Notes: generated from the letters alone by a model not told the origin. DNA of 64,000 nucleotides from Clitoria ternatea (GCA_037962975.1 CM075669.1:81326001-81390000), one strand, 5' to 3'. Counted from the stretch's first letter, positions 10,190-23,643 are shown. A program made the numbers and translations.

Positions 10190-13100
10190 ATGCAAACTCG
10201 ATCTACCGCAGGTAAAATTTATTTTGATCCTGAGATAGAAAGGTTTGTAAAGAAAATCAAGTCTTTGAAATCTAAAACACAAACTAATTCTTCTTCTACT
10301 TCGAAAATTTTTGAAAATTCAAATATGGCTGCTGAAAGGAGAACATTGGGACAGTTTACTGCTATAAATGGTCCACCCCGAGTTTCGGGAATGTTTCAAG
10401 GACCAGTTTTACCAGTGGAAATTAAACCTGCCACTTTAAATATTATTCAAAACAACCAATTTGCTAGTTTAAATCATGAAGAACCATATGAACATTTAAC
10501 TGTTTTTTATGAGTTATGCAGCACAATTGGTTTTGAACCCAATCAAGAAGAGTCTGTTTACATGAGACTCTTTCCTTTTTCATTGATTGGGAAAGCAAAA
10601 GAATGGTTTAAATCTTGTCCACCGGGTAGTTTTGCAAACTGGTCCAATGTTGAAAGAAAATTTTTGGAAAGATTTTATTCTCCTTCAAAATATTTTGAAG
10701 CAATGACAGCCATACACTCTTTTTCTCAAAATAATGATGAATCATTAGGAGAGACATGGGAACGATTCAAGGCAATCTTGAGAAAATGTCCAAACCACAA
10801 CCTAAATGATGCCGAAAAGGTAAGAATCGTTTACCATGGTTTATTGCCTCAGTTCAAGATGATGTTAGATGCTTGTGCAGGTGGTTCTTTAATGAACAAG
10901 ACCGTGGAGGAAGCTATTGGAATATTGGAATCAATGTCCATTAGGGACCATCAAGCTAAACCAGAAAGAGGTAATAAACAAGGTATAGTTGAACAAGGAG
11001 TAAAAGATACAGTGTTAATTCAACAAAAATTGTTGATGCAACAAATTGAGGCCATGAGTAAACAACTTGGAAAATTGCAAGTTACCCATATACCACCACA
11101 ACTCCCTACTCAATTAAAACAATGTGAGTATTGTATGGGCGAACAACCATGTGGTTACTGTGGAAATGAGCAAGAACAAGTTAATTCCTTGATTCATCAG
11201 AGATTACCCATAGGTAATTCCCTAAATCCTCTTGTAAATTCTTTTTCTAACAATTACTTACAGGAAAGGCAAAACTATGGCTGGAAACAAAATGCTAGAG
11301 GAGATTACAATGCTAGGTTGACAAAGGCTGAAGAAAGTATTCAACAACTGATGCAATACATGGAGACAATTAATATCGCACATAAAGCATCAGATCAACA
11401 GTTAAGCCAGCTAGTAAAAGAAGTAGCCGACATCAAAGAACTCAAAGCAAAAGAACAATGTAAGGCTATTTTTACAAGAAGTGGTAAGGCCGTAGGTATG
11501 AATCAAGAAAAAGAAAAAGAGAATGAAAAAGAAAAAGAGAAAGAAAAGGAAGAAGAAAAAGAGAGTGAAGAAAAGAAAGAAAAAATTGAAAAAAATCAAA
11601 AAAATCAGTATCTTGGACAGACACCCCCTGTCCAAGATTTACCATATCCTCATCCACCATCAAGAAAAGATAAAGAGAAGGAATACAAAAGATTCCTTGA
11701 AATCTTTAAGCAGTTACACATAAACATTCCTTTTTCTGAGGCATTAGAACAGATGCCTACATATGCTAAATTTATGAAAGAACTGCTTACAAAGAAAAGG
11801 AAGTATGATGAAGAGATTGTAGAACTTGAAGCAAGCTGCAGCGCTATTCTACAATACAAGATGCCAGAAAAATCCAAAGATCCTGGTAAATTCACTATTC
11901 CTGTCTCTATTGGGGGAGTAAATATCGGTAAAGCTTTATTAGATTTAGGGGCTAGCATCAATCTAATGCCCCTAAGTATGATGAAGCGTATCGGTGATCT
12001 TGATCCACAGCAAACAAAGATGACTCTGCAATTAGCTGATAAATCCATCAAGAGACCTTATGGGATTGTAGAAGATGTGCTTGTAAAGGTTGACAAGTTC
12101 TACTTTCTTGTGGATTTTGTGATCCTAGACATGGAAGAGGATGCTGATGTTCCTCTAATTCTTGGAAGACCATTCATGAAAACTGCTCGAGTACTAATTG
12201 ATGTGGACAATGGGAAGTTAGCAGTAAGAGTGCATGATGAGGAAGTAAATTTTGATGTCTTCAAGGCAATGAAACATCCCAACCCAAAGCAAGATTGTTT
12301 CAAAGTGGACGTCCTTGATGAAACTTATCTCTCTTTATCAAAAGGTATGATTATTTCTGACCCATTAAATAAGTTATTGACTAACTCAGTTGAATTTTTG
12401 GATGAAGAAGAGGAAAAACAGATTGAAAGATATCTTGAAGAATTTGATCACGGGAAAGAAATTTCCTTTGAATCAAGAAAGATTGAAGAAATTCAAGAAT
12501 CACCTACTGAAGAGATCCAGAAACCTGAATTAAAAGTGTTGCCTTCCAATCTGAAATACATTTTTTTGAAAGAAGGTAATTTGAAACCAGTTATTATTAG
12601 TAATTTGTTGAGTGAAACAGAGGAAGAAAAACTGGTGGAAGTATTAAAAAGCAATCAAGAAGCAATTGGGTGGACACTTGAGGATTTGAAAGGTATAAGT
12701 CCATCATACTGCATGCACAAAATCTTGTTGGAAGATAATTTCAAGCCTATTGCTCAACCTCAAAGACGCCTCAATCCAACTTTGAAAGAGGTAACCAAAA
12801 AAGAGGTTTTGAAATTATTGAAAGCAGGTATTATCTATCCAATTTCTGATAGTACATGGGTAAGTCCTGTTTAAGTTGTTCCAAAAAAAGGTGGTATGAC
12901 AGTAATTGTTAATGAAAAAAATGAACTAATTCCTACAAGAACTGTCACCAGTTGGAGAATGTGTATTGATTATAGAAAATTAAATCAAGCAACAAGAAAA
13001 GATCATTTTCCATTACCTTTTATGGATCAAATGCTTGAAAGATTATCTGGACAGGAATATTATTGCTTTCTTGATGGTTATTCTGGATATAATCAAATTG

Positions 13101-15418
13101 CTGTTGATCCTCTTGATCAGGAAAAAACTGCCTTTACATGTCCTTTTGGCATATTTGCTTACAGAAAAATGCCATTTGGATTATGTAATGCACCTGCTAC
13201 TTTTCAAAGATGTATGTTTGCTATTTTTGCAGATTTAATTGAAAAGAGCATTGAAATTTTCATGGATGACTTCTCAGTTTTTGGAAATTCATTTGAAACA
13301 TGTCTATCCAACCTGGACACCGTACTGAAGCGGTGTATTGAGATAAATTTAGTGCTTAATTGGGAGAAATGTCACTTCATGGTGAAAGAAGGAATTGTAC
13401 TTGGTCATAAAATTTCTTCTAGAGGCATTGAAGTTGACCAAGCCAAAATAGAGGTAATTTCTAAACTCCCTCCTCCTGTGAATGTAAAAGGTATTAGAAG
13501 TTTTTTAGGACATGCTGGATTTTATAGAAGGTTTATTCAAGATTTTTCAAAAATTGCAAAACCCTTATCAAACCTTCTAAATAAAGATGTTGAATTCAAA
13601 TTTGATGAAGTATGTCTTAAAGCTTTTAATTCCTTGAAAGAAAAATTGGTTACTGCTCCTGTAATTGTTGCTCCTAATTGGAATCTACCCTTTGAACTAA
13701 TGTGTGATGCAAGTGATTATGCTGTTGGAGCAGTTTTAGGTCAAAGATATGAGAAAGTTTTTAAAGTCATACATTATGCTAGTAAAGTCTTGAATGAAAA
13801 TCAAATAAATTATGCAACTACTGAAAAAGAATTACTAGCCATAGTGTATGCTTTAGAAAAATTTCGATCTTACTTGATTGGCTCAAAAATAATCATTTTT
13901 ACTGATCATGCTGCAATCAAGTATCTTTTGACTAAACCTGATTCAAAACCTCGGTTGATCAGATGGATTTTGCTCCTTCAAGAATATGATCTTGAAATCA
14001 AAGATAAAAAGGGTAGTGAAAATATGGTAGCTGACCATCTTTCTAGATTAGTGAATAATGAGGTTACTGTTAAAGAAAGAGAAATTTTGGAAGAATTCCC
14101 AGATGAAAAACTTTTCAAAATAACACAACGGCCATGGTTTGCTGACATGGCCAATTTCAAAGCAGCAGGAGTTCTTCCAAATGATTTGACTTGGCAACAA
14201 AGAAAAAAATTTTTTAGAGATGCTAGATACTTTGTTTGGGATGACCCTCATTTATTCAAAATTGGAGCGGATAATTTGTTACGACGTTGTGTGCCTGACT
14301 GGGAAGTAAAAGATGTGTTGTGGCATTGTCATAAATCACCATACGGAGGACATTTTAATGATGAAAGAACATCTGCAAAAGTTCTCCAATCAGGTTTGTA
14401 CTGGCCCTCTCTTTTTAAAGATGCCCACTTATTTGTTAAATCTTGTGATAACTGCCAAAGAACAGATAATGTTGGAAAAAGGCAGGAAATGCCTCTCACA
14501 AATATACAAGAAGTTGAGATATTTGATTGTTGGGGAATTGACTTCATGGGACCTTTTCCTAACTCATACTCAAATCAATACATTCTTTTGGCAGTAGATT
14601 ATGTTTCAAAGTGGGTGGAAGCGATATCTACTCCTAATGCTGATACTAAAACTGTTGTGAATTTCTTGAAGAAAAATATTTTTTGCAGATTTGGGACACC
14701 AAGAACTTTAATCAGTGATGGTGGATCACACTTTTGCAATAAAGTTCTTCAGAAAGTATTACAACATTATGGAGTAAAGCATAAGGTAGCCACAGCATAT
14801 CATCCACAAACCAATGGGCAAGCAGAGATTTCAAATCGGGAAGTGAAAAGGATTCTGGAAAAAACTGTGTCATCTTCTAGGAAGGATTGGTCACAAAAAC
14901 TTGATGATGCACTCTGGGCATACAGAACTGCATTTAAAACACCAATTGGTCTTTCTCCTTTTCAGATGGTTTATGGAAAATCATGTCACCTTCCAGTTGA
15001 AATGGAGCATAAAGCATATTGGGCTTTAAAATTTCTCAATTTTGATCAAAATGCAGCAGCAGATAAAAGAAAGCTACAGCTTCTTGAGTTAGAAGAAATG
15101 AGGAACAATGCCTATGAATCATCCAGATGCTACAAAAGTAAGGTGAAAGCTTACCATGATAAAAAGTTAAAGAAAAGACACTTCACACCAGGTCAGCAAG
15201 TTTTATTGTTCAATTCAAGATTAAAATTGTTTCCTGGAAAATTGAAATCAAAATGGTCAGGCCCGTTTTTGATTAAAGAAGTCAAACCATATGGAGCAGT
15301 GGAAATTGAAGATCCAACTTCCAAAAGAAGTTGGATGGTAAATGGCCAAAGATTGAAACTATATTTGGGTGGTGAAATTAACAAAATTACCACCAGTTAT
15401 CTTTTAACTGACCCTTGA
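10190..15418 (+). pseudogene. Athila-like gag-pol polyprotein, one in-frame stop
   Basis: One continuous frame encodes, in order, gag (capsid-like region about 10600-10850), a Lys/Glu-rich tract (11505-11600), protease with the Athila-type active site DLGAS (near 11940), reverse transcriptase (FMDDF near 13260), RNase H (CDASDYAVGAVLG), integrase zinc finger (HCHKS, then CDNCQ), integrase core (GIDFMGPF, ISDGGSHF, NGQAE) and a C-terminal domain. The ATG at 10190 is preferred over an upstream in-frame TTG. The only break is TAA at 12872-12874 near the start of reverse transcriptase, where relatives have Gln (CAA), so a single C-to-T change is inferred. The frame resumes unchanged. Gag and protease could still be made; polymerase and integrase would need readthrough or supply from another copy. 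Confidence 0.92.
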
Positions 15419-16600
15419 AATACAGGAATGTCTGGCTGGAGACATTAAATCTAGCGCTCAATGGGAGGCAACCCATTCTTTTCTTGTTTTATTCAATATT
15501 TGTCAAAAAAAAATATAAATATAAATCAAATTTTTGTTAGTAAGCTAGTCTATACACTTAGAGTTTTTACACAATAAAACCAATTTTGTATAATTAATTA
15601 TTTGATTCTTTATAACTTAGGAATTTTGATAAATTTAATTACAATAAGTTTATTAACCATCAAGCAAATTTCAATAACCCGGTAAGTTGAGAGATCTTTT
15701 TAAAACACTTGAGGGTTTTAATCGACATATTTTCAATTCAAATTGATTTTGCTTTAATCTCTGATTTGTGTTGTTGTACAGAGAATTCGGGAAAATGATC
15801 AAGGCACATTTATTGGTGAAACAAAACCTTGGGCCAAACAGCTTACCTTGGTAAAAAGTCTTTTATCCTTTGCAAGCCCATTTGAGCCTAAAATAAAATT
15901 CTTTGGTACCCTTAAAGCCTAAATTTGTTTTTACCATTCCCTATACTTGATTGATTAAAAGAGCAGTTGAAATAAATGAAAAATATTTTGAGTGTTCTCA
16001 CAAAAATAGGGAGTGAAAATAAGCAACTTGATTCTTTTCAAAAAGAAAATATGGAAAAGAAAAGTCAAAAATAGTGAAAAGAATCAAGTTGGGGGTATTT
16101 ATTTTTCATCAATAAAAATAAATGAGAGTTTGGATCAAGAGAAAGCCTAAGGATTGTAAAATGCTCTTTTATGATTTCAGGTTTTTGAATTCCAAGAAAA
16201 ACCATTGATTCTTGTAAACCAAGCCTCATTACAACCTGTAAAAAGACCTCGTGATTTCCGAATTAACTCTGTATAAATAATTGATTAGATGACAAACAAA
16301 GTTAAATTCGTTTGATTCTATGATTGATTGAGAGAAACAGGTTACCAATTGCATAGAGATAAACACTTGTGAGGTAAGCCTGAAATTCTACTTGGTTGTT
16401 AATAGAATATTGTAAATAATTTTATCATTAAACCTTTGTTATATTTGAATCAGTTTTTGATTATTACAAAATAGTTGAAATTGTGTAATTATTTTTTGTG
16501 GTAAATTTTCGGACTAACTTAAAAATTTGATTTCAAATTTTTATTCTTCTTATTTTTCTCTCTTGCTCGAGGACGAGCAATGTCTCAAGTTGGGGGTATT
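15419..16600 (+). other. 3' untranslated region and polypurine tract of the Athila-like element
   Basis: 1.18 kb with no ORF; the env-like gene found in some Athila elements is not here. It has A/G-rich runs and two copies of caagttgggggtatt (16086-16100 and 16586-16600). The second abuts the 3' LTR and is the expected polypurine tract; it follows gctcgaggacgagcaatgtc. Confidence 0.75.
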
Positions 16601-18150
16601 TGTTAGTCCTCAAATTTTCAATAAAATCTTAAATAAAAATTTCATAAAAATTATAAAAATTAGTTTAATTTGTTAGAAAATTAGGATTTAAATTCAATAA
16701 ATGAATGTTGTTGGAAATAATCTGCCCTTGATCAATTTTCTCTAGTTTTGCAGTGAAAAAGTTAAGAAATCAAGAGAAAATTACACTGGAGGATCTGACG
16801 CGTAGCCTCACAACACGCGTAGCATCAAGTGCTATTTTCGATGCTGACGCTACGCATCACAGCCACGCGTAGCGTCAGTGCTGCGCAGTCTCCACTCCCA
16901 CTTTGGCCAACCACCCCACTTGGACCCAATAATGGGCACCCCACTCAGCACAAGGGCCACCCCACTCATCACAAATGGCCAAATTACAGTGGAAACACGT
17001 CCAAGTGGCCAAGCATGATTGATTTTAATTATTTGAAGTGGCCATTATCAGCTGCTTAATGGAAGCTGAGTCAGGGGTCTGACGCGTAGCGTCACAGGGA
17101 CGCGTAGCGTCAGCACCCTTGCTCAGCCCTATAAATAGGGCCATCCAACACCATTCAACACATCCCATTCCATACACTTCTCTTCTCTTCTCTCTTGTGC
17201 TCGACTCTGAGTACTTTCTTTTGTGAGTTGTAGTTCTAGAATAGTTTTCTAGATACTTGAGTGTGTTTCGGTGTATTGTGATCGTTGTATCGTGAAGTTT
17301 CCATCGTCTTCTTCGTAATGTCAAACTCTGTAAGTGTTGTCTTTACTTTTACCATGTGTAACTAATTTGTTTATGTTGGAATTGGTGAACTAATCTATTG
17401 AGTATAATGTTGTGAATTCGACCTCTGCATGTTTATGATTCAAGTCCATGTTAGTATTTCAACCTTTTATTAATATGAACGTCAAACGGGAGAATGATTT
17501 TCATGTGTATCGAAACTGGTTTTATTAGTGTAAATGTCAAACGGGAGAAGGATTATTTATGCCGTATTGAAACTAGTTTTGACGAAAGTAAAAAGTTGGA
17601 ATACCCTTGGTATCTCAATTCTATAGGGGTTGTTAACCATTGTTGCCATAAGGCCAGGTCTTAATGCAAGTTTTTACTGAGAAAGCTCACGAGGGATCGG
17701 ACTTTACGGTTAATTCTTAGAATTTATATCACGAGGGATCGGTTATAATGATTTTAAGCTGCAATGACATGAAACTTGATGATTAAATATGCATGTCTTG
17801 AGTTCCTCATTGTTATTCTAGATTAGGGATCCAATTTCCAACATAATTTGTTTATCTGTGTTTATCTCAAGTATCTTACCTATTCTAGATTGCAACTCAA
17901 CTTTTTAGATAGATTTTATTTTCTTTTTATCTCATGAATCACTCCACCATGCTATCTTATGAATACTGTATAAATTGTGTATAAATCATTCTTTTGTTTA
18001 TAATTTCCTTCATATTTACCATAGTAAGTAGAAAATTACTGTTGTTATTGGACTTTCAATCCCAGTGGAACGATATCTAAATTTCGAAAACTACAAACGA
18101 TTGGTGCGCTTGCCAATTGACAAAACCCGGTTACAACAACGGGGTCAACA
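16601..18150 (+). repeat. 3' LTR of the Athila-like element (1,550 bp)
   Basis: Begins TGTTAG right after the polypurine tract and ends GGTCAACA before the ATTAT duplication. It is four bases longer than the 5' LTR, wholly explained by the 15-versus-11-base replacement at 17297-17311. Confidence 0.93.
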
Positions 18151-19030
18151 ATTATCAGTTGGCAGAGGATATGATTGATGAGATTAGGAAGGTCTTTGCC
18201 ATAAAGACCTCCAAAATCATCAAGAGTACCCTTTGGAAGGTGAGGGACAAGGGCGACCCCCTTGTTGGATCCCCGAGGACCATTGGGACGGGATGGTCCA
18301 GAAGTGGGGCGGTGTCTTATTCCAGCAGGCGAGTGCTTAGAACAGGGCAAACAGAGCCGCCGATGCTGCAGCGTCAGTTTACATTGGGGGTAGCATTTCA
18401 ACCCGTGAGCACAAGAAACGATTTGTAAGTCTGTTTATACTAAACATTTTTATTATGATTAGTCTGACATGTTTACGAATATTAACATCAGTGCTTGTTG
18501 TCCGCTACAGGAGCTGAGGGAGCACCAGGAGCCTTCTTTATTTGAGGTCATGCAAATGACCAAGAAGAACAAAGTCGATGCATGGGTAAACCAGAAGACT
18601 ACAGATCTAGCGGTATTTACTTTTTTAACTTACACATGCTTATAATTTACAAATCAGCTTACTAATCCGATCAGTGTTTTTGAATTTACAGGAGGCGTAT
18701 CAGGCCAGGAGGGCCGAGAAGGAGGCAGACTTAGTGGCTTTGACTTCTAAGGGGGAGGTTCCTCCCACCCTGTCTTGTTTCGACGACAAAGCCATCTATA
18801 TGGAGGCTGTTGGCGACGTGAACAAGAAAGGGAGGATCTTTGGTTTGGGTGGCGTCAGCACACAGTTAGCGAAAAAGGGGAAGACCTCTTCCTTTTCCTC
18901 TTCCTCTTCCTCTGGTCTTCCGACTGAAGTTATTTAGGTAATTCAAAACCTGAACAACGAGCTACAGGAGGAGCGACGTCAGAGGCAGCTTTTAGAGGAG
19001 TGGGCAGAGGCGGACCGACAGAGTCATGAA
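18151..19030 (+). pseudogene. CACTA-1 second gene (Transposase_24 type), 3' exons after the insertion
   Basis: Resumes with the duplicated ATTAT and continues the interrupted exon: IDEIRKVFAIKTSKIIKSTLWKVR parallels NEIRRIFTVKTFKIIKSTLWKVR of CACTA-2 (only partly quoted from each). The exon runs to about 18424, followed by exons 18511-18612 (ttctttatttgaggtcatgc) and 18692 onward, with consensus acceptors. Damage: a frameshift near 18255, a TAG near 18339, and a TAG at 18935 where CACTA-2 has Gln. Similarity to CACTA-2 fades near 19030, so the last tens of residues and the right transposon end are lost. Confidence 0.8.
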
Positions 19031-19463
19031 TTAATATTTGTAAAGTAAAGCTTGGTGCTTGATATTGTTGATGATTATTTGATATTAATTCTATTGTCAT
19101 GTTATTGGTTACGACCTGTGGTGGCGCCAAAAAATTATTGAAGTCTGATGTGCTAGTTGAATGTGTTGTTGACAATTTAATGACTAATGATATGTATAAA
19201 TGATTCAGTGTTAATGATGTGAATTATTGATGATATTAAAGATACTGACCGTATTGGTAGATATGTGTTGTTGAAATTGACCTATGTGGGCATTATGAAT
19301 ATGTAGATAGTTATGTTATTTATAATATTGGTGGCTCTATGAGCTTGATTTGGAAATTAAGGTAATGGTTGTTTAGTTAATAAGTATTTAGGTTAACAGG
19401 GCTAGACTATGATGTCTATGTTATTATATGGCACTTCGGTTTGTTGAGTGCTTCGATTCACTC

Positions 19464-19930
19464 ATGGATATTTGTTATTTGACACTTTAGTTTGTCGAGT
19501 GCTTCGACTCGCTTATGGATATTTGTTATTTAGCACTTCGGTTTGCCGAGTGCTTCAGTTCGCTCATGGATACTTGTTATTTGACACTTTGGTTTGCTTA
19601 GCGCTTCGGTTCACTCATGGATATTTGTTATATGACATTTTGATTTGCTGAGCACTTCGGTTTGCTCATGGATATTTGTTATGACTTTTTATTTGGCACT
19701 TTTGTTTGCTGAGTGTTTCAGTTCGCTCATGGATATTTATTATATGACATTTTGATTTGCTAAACGCTTTAGTTTGCTCATGGATATTTGTTATTTAGCA
19801 CTTCAGTTTGCTGAACGCTTCAGTTCGCTCATGGATTTTTGTTATATGGCACTTTGGTTTGTCGAGTGCTTTGGTTCACTTATGGATATTTGTTATATGA
19901 CACTTTAGTTTGTCTAGAACTTCGATTCAC
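19464..19930 (+). repeat. 51-bp tandem repeat, about nine copies
   Basis: The anchor atggatatttgttat recurs at 19464, 19515, 19566, 19617, 19668, 19729, 19780, 19831 and 19882, so every step is exactly 51 bp apart from one 61-bp step. Units differ by scattered substitutions. Because 51 is a multiple of three, an apparent 67-residue frame with a 17-residue period arises; there is no sign it is a gene. Confidence 0.9.
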
Positions 19931-20096
19931 TAACAGCTTCCCTTGTTGATATACTATGGCTAATGGTGTTGAATTGGTGATTAACTTATACATGGTCATG
20001 GTGAGATTAAATTAATGATTAATATGCACTTGATAATATTTGGAATTGAATTGATGCTTTGACATTGTGTTGAAGATGTTTGATGTTGAGCTTGTG

Positions 20097-20100
<4 letters not shown>

Positions 20101-20148
<48 letters not shown>
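20101..20148. repeat. (AT)24 microsatellite
   Basis: Uninterrupted AT dinucleotide run of 48 bp. Confidence 0.98.
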
Positions 20149-20150
<2 letters not shown>

Positions 20151-21136
20151 CTAATGAGGTTTGAGTTTGAATTAATAATTAAAGAGGTATTTGCAAATAT
20201 TTGGAAATTAATGACTGGTATAAATTAATAATATTGAAAATTAAATTGATTACTAAGATATGGTTTGTCGGCTTATGTGTCATCGCGTTGTGGGTATAAT
20301 ATTTTAAACTACATGACTTAATAGGTAAATGTTCTTTATATATATGATTGTTATTTACTACTTTGAGTAGTACTCACCCCTCAACTTTCATTTAGTGAGT
20401 TTTCAAGGTGGTGATTTTGCTCAGTGAGCTCGGAGGCTGGAGCAATGCCAGGATAATTTTGTAATTAATCTTTTGTTATGTTACTTTGATTAGATTATGA
20501 AGTTGATATGACTCTCTGATTGGCCTAACTTGACAATTATATGTTTTGATGCCAAACTATAATCTTGAACTTTGGTGTGAATTATTATATATGAATATAT
20601 ATTGATGTATATAAGACTTACGGCGCGACCATTCAGTTGACCTAAGATGGCAAGCATAGATATGCACATGAGGTTAATGCTATCTCTTAATATTTGTGAT
20701 AATTATAATTATTATGATTGTTAGTGATTAGGTAACTGACACCTCAGTGGAGGTTTAATGAGTCTTATAATGGTGTTATGTTTTGTGTTGGAGGTTGATT
20801 CCTCTATATGTCTAGGGATTATCTTAGATTAGTATGAATGTGAGTTGAAGTATGATCAAGTTATGTAGTGATGCCCTGAGGTTGGTATCCATTGGTTCCT
20901 GACTCATATCTTCATATATAAGAAGGGAAGGATACCTTGTCCATTATTAGGGACCTGTAGCTGGGTAGGTTCATTTCATAAGCCTTCCAAGGCTTATAGT
21001 TCATATTTCCATTGTTAGGTTGCATATTGTTTAGATTCTTAGACTAATTCGTCGAGGTTGTCGTAATTGTGAAAATTTGTCCCTAACTTTTGTAAACCTT
21101 GGGAATTAATTCTGGGAATTTAGGCGGGACGCCACA

Positions 21137-23164
21137 CAAAACATAAAGTTCTAAAGAATCATATGCTAATGTCGTCAAAATTTTAATTTTAAAAATGTTG
21201 TTAAGAAATTAACCTTAAATGCGTGGAAACAAAAACAGTGAAAATTAAAATATAAAATTTTAAAAATTTAGGATGTTACATATATCATCCTAGTTACATA
21301 GGAGAGAAAAAATTTCATCTACATCATTCATATCCTTCTGCACAATTTGTTCATTGCCTAATTGCCATCTATATGATCATCTTGTTATAGATGGTGTTTG
21401 ATTGTATTAAAACAACAAATTCCTCATGTGAGAATTGTACTGACTTTAGGTTGAAGGACTATATATACTACTATCACATTATGAACCACTTATAACTTTG
21501 ATGTAACATTCCATGCAACATTTTCATGGTGGGTTCATCCAATATACCATTACTCTTTATGTGTACCCATGTGAAGACTTAATCATATCTACGATTTGTA
21601 AAATTAAATCATCAGTACACTCAAACACTGGTCTTGATCTATTTATATGTCCCCATATATATACTTAATTAGGGACATTTTAGGAATAGTTTGCATATGA
21701 CCTACTATTCCGAGGAATGTTTTAAAAAACTTTTAAAACTAAAAGACTTATTTTTATTAATAAACATAAAATTATATAATAAAAAACATAATAGCTCATA
21801 ATGCATATACCAACAATTATAACAATTCATCCCTATTGTAGAAATGGAAATGACTTGCAATTTACTCACTCATTGACTCAAATTGTCATTTGTTGAGCGA
21901 GAACCCTTTTTTTGCTAAAATAGCATCTAGCAACCCTAATTCTAAAACTCTAGCCTTTTGGTTTTGTTTTTCAAACTACAAATTCACATTATTTACTGCC
22001 ATAGGTGTAATGATATCTAAGGATTATTTTGGAGTCTGTAAGATTTAAGGATCTTCTACTAGCTACGCTCATCATCGTCATATTGCTTGATGCCAAACCA
22101 TTGTAAAATATATGAACTTGAAGCCACATTGTAATGAATGATCAAGACATTTCCTAAGAAACTCCATGTACCTCTCCTAACATACAAAGTCCCACCTTTT
22201 TGTTGCGTAAAGGAAGTGATTTCATTCCTCATCTTGGCTGACTTGTAAGGAGGAAAGTAACTATTTCTAAGTTCAAGTTCATCTAAATGTTTTTTTTATT
22301 TGGTTCAAATTCATTGAGAAATAAAAAAATAACTCTTTCTAAAATGAATCCACATGCATGGAACGATCCACAACCTATTTATGGATCTCTCTGACTTTAA
22401 ACATTATCCTTTTCTACAGTCTACAGGTATCAAACTATCCACTAACAAATTGTGGAGTCTTTACACTTGTTTCTTCTCATAATCTTTTACTTCCAAGTCG
22501 TATTTATCCTTCTTCTTTATTCTAATCATTATTTGTGACTATAAATCCTCCTACCTACATGTAGAAAACACAAAAAACACATTTGAGAAAATCCAACACT
22601 TAAACCACAAAAAATGCATGAAAAATTTTATTAGAAATACATGAATAAACACAAATGAGATGAAAACATGCACAAAAATCACACAAAAATCCAAAAAAAT
22701 TAAGAAAAGAGAAAACGTATGTATAAAAGACTAGATGAGACAAGGAAATGTAGTTGCAATGAATTGATTTGAAAAACTATGTTATCGTATGCTTACATTA
22801 TGTAGTAAAAATTAAGTCAAGAGGAGAAGTATGTGAAAACTCAATTTATAGAAATACTTTATCCAAAAAAAAGAATTGGTGGAATTTAAATCTATTATCT
22901 TATATTCACAACTAAACTAACTTTTGTTGGTTAATTTTGATCTGATTTATATCATTGATTTTGATTTCTTAATATTTTTAGGATTGTTTCCTTTTATTTT
23001 TAGTCAATGTAAATATGGATGCATAGTGCATGGTTTAGGAGTACGGTGATTGACTATTTGTTTGCGGGGCTGTTGTCGCATAGTTAGAGAGCGTTCGACA
23101 AAAGTATTAGGTTATCTTCTCCTTTTTACCTTGCCTTCATATACTGCATGGTCTTTCTTTTTTG
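21137..23164. other. AT-rich spacer, nothing recognised
   Basis: No frame with recognisable homology, no LTR termini that pair and no RNA gene. The phrase ttaggatgttaca near 21279 could be the end of a degraded LTR, but no partner was found. Confidence 0.5.
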
Positions 23165-23249
23165 AGAAATTCTTGGATACCCTTTCTAAATTGAGGGTTT
23201 CAATACCCCTAGCCATGTGTCATGCCACATGTGAAAATTATGTGTGATT

Positions 23250-23643
23250 TGTAGAAAATAATTGTATATAACATATATCATGACAACAATAATAGGATCT
23301 GATAACATACCTGAAGAAAAGCGATCCATGAATTCCTAATAGTGAGCGTGTACTACTCTCAACCTGAGTGCCTATGTTCAGTATGTTATTGACTCTATAT
23401 AATAATCACCTAATGGGATAATGAGTATATAGGCAACCACAGATGAGAGCAGGAACCTCTCACTGGGCACATAGAATGGGTCAACCCATCACGGTCCATC
23501 CAAACAAAAGCCCAATAGCTAAATCTATCTATATACATAATATTTACATATTATATAATTAATCAACACAATATAGATATAATGATTTAATGATGCTAAT
23601 CCATCAAATTAATATAATAATATATTAATAAGAAAATCTAACA
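23250..23643 (-). repeat. 3' LTR of the copia element (394 bp)
   Basis: Lies next to the polypurine tract complement tttctcccactt. Differs from the other LTR at about five bases, for example near 23380, 23424 and 23481. Confidence 0.93.

Larger units (their letters stand above)
8500..18150 (+). mobile_element. Athila-like Ty3/gypsy retrotransposon, complete (9,651 bp)
   Basis: Two long LTRs (8500-10045, 16601-18150) begin TGTTAG and end CAACA. They are flanked by the 5-bp duplication ATTAT at 8495-8499 and 18151-18155. Inside are a tRNA-Asp-type primer site, one gag-pol frame and a purine-rich tract before the 3' LTR. I count six substitutions and one complex change between the LTRs (about 0.4%), which at commonly used plant rates means a few hundred thousand years or less. 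It landed in an exon of CACTA-1. Lineage is judged from pol similarity, the DLGAS protease motif and the primer site; the env-like ORF some Athila elements carry is absent. Confidence 0.93.
4683..19030 (+). mobile_element. CACTA-1: decayed En/Spm-type transposon, interrupted and 3'-truncated
   Basis: Starts with the terminal sequence CACTACTAGAAAAATG (preceded by tgt), followed by subterminal repeats, a TNP2 C-terminal remnant and a second gene of the Transposase_24 type, all read left to right. The Athila-like element at 8500-18150 sits inside it; CACTA homology resumes exactly after the target duplication. Protein-level comparison with CACTA-2 (50266-63036) shows one family. The N-terminal and catalytic parts of TNP2 are absent and the right terminus is missing: homology ends near 19030 and no inverted CACTA end follows. 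Non-autonomous and probably immobile. Confidence 0.9.
19031..21136 (+). mobile_element. LTR-like non-coding sequence (probable chromovirus-type LTR fragment)
   Basis: No coding homology. It resembles the solo LTR at 32355-35025: both contain arrays with TTTGCCGAGTG-like motifs, a mid-LTR actcaccc block (20370 here, 34265 there) and a GC-rich end (gcgggacgccaca here, gcgggtcgtcaca there). The left end is joined to truncated CACTA-1, no TG start was found, and no target duplication can be paired. A truncated LTR is the best reading. Confidence 0.45.

Noticed and set aside
11411..11723. Antisense and alternative-frame ORFs rich in Phe or Lys
   Set aside because: Shadows of the Lys/Glu-rich gag-pol tract; low complexity and no homology.
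19448..19651. 67-residue ORF with a 17-residue repeat
   Set aside because: Produced by the 51-bp tandem array, whose period is a multiple of three; no independent evidence of coding.
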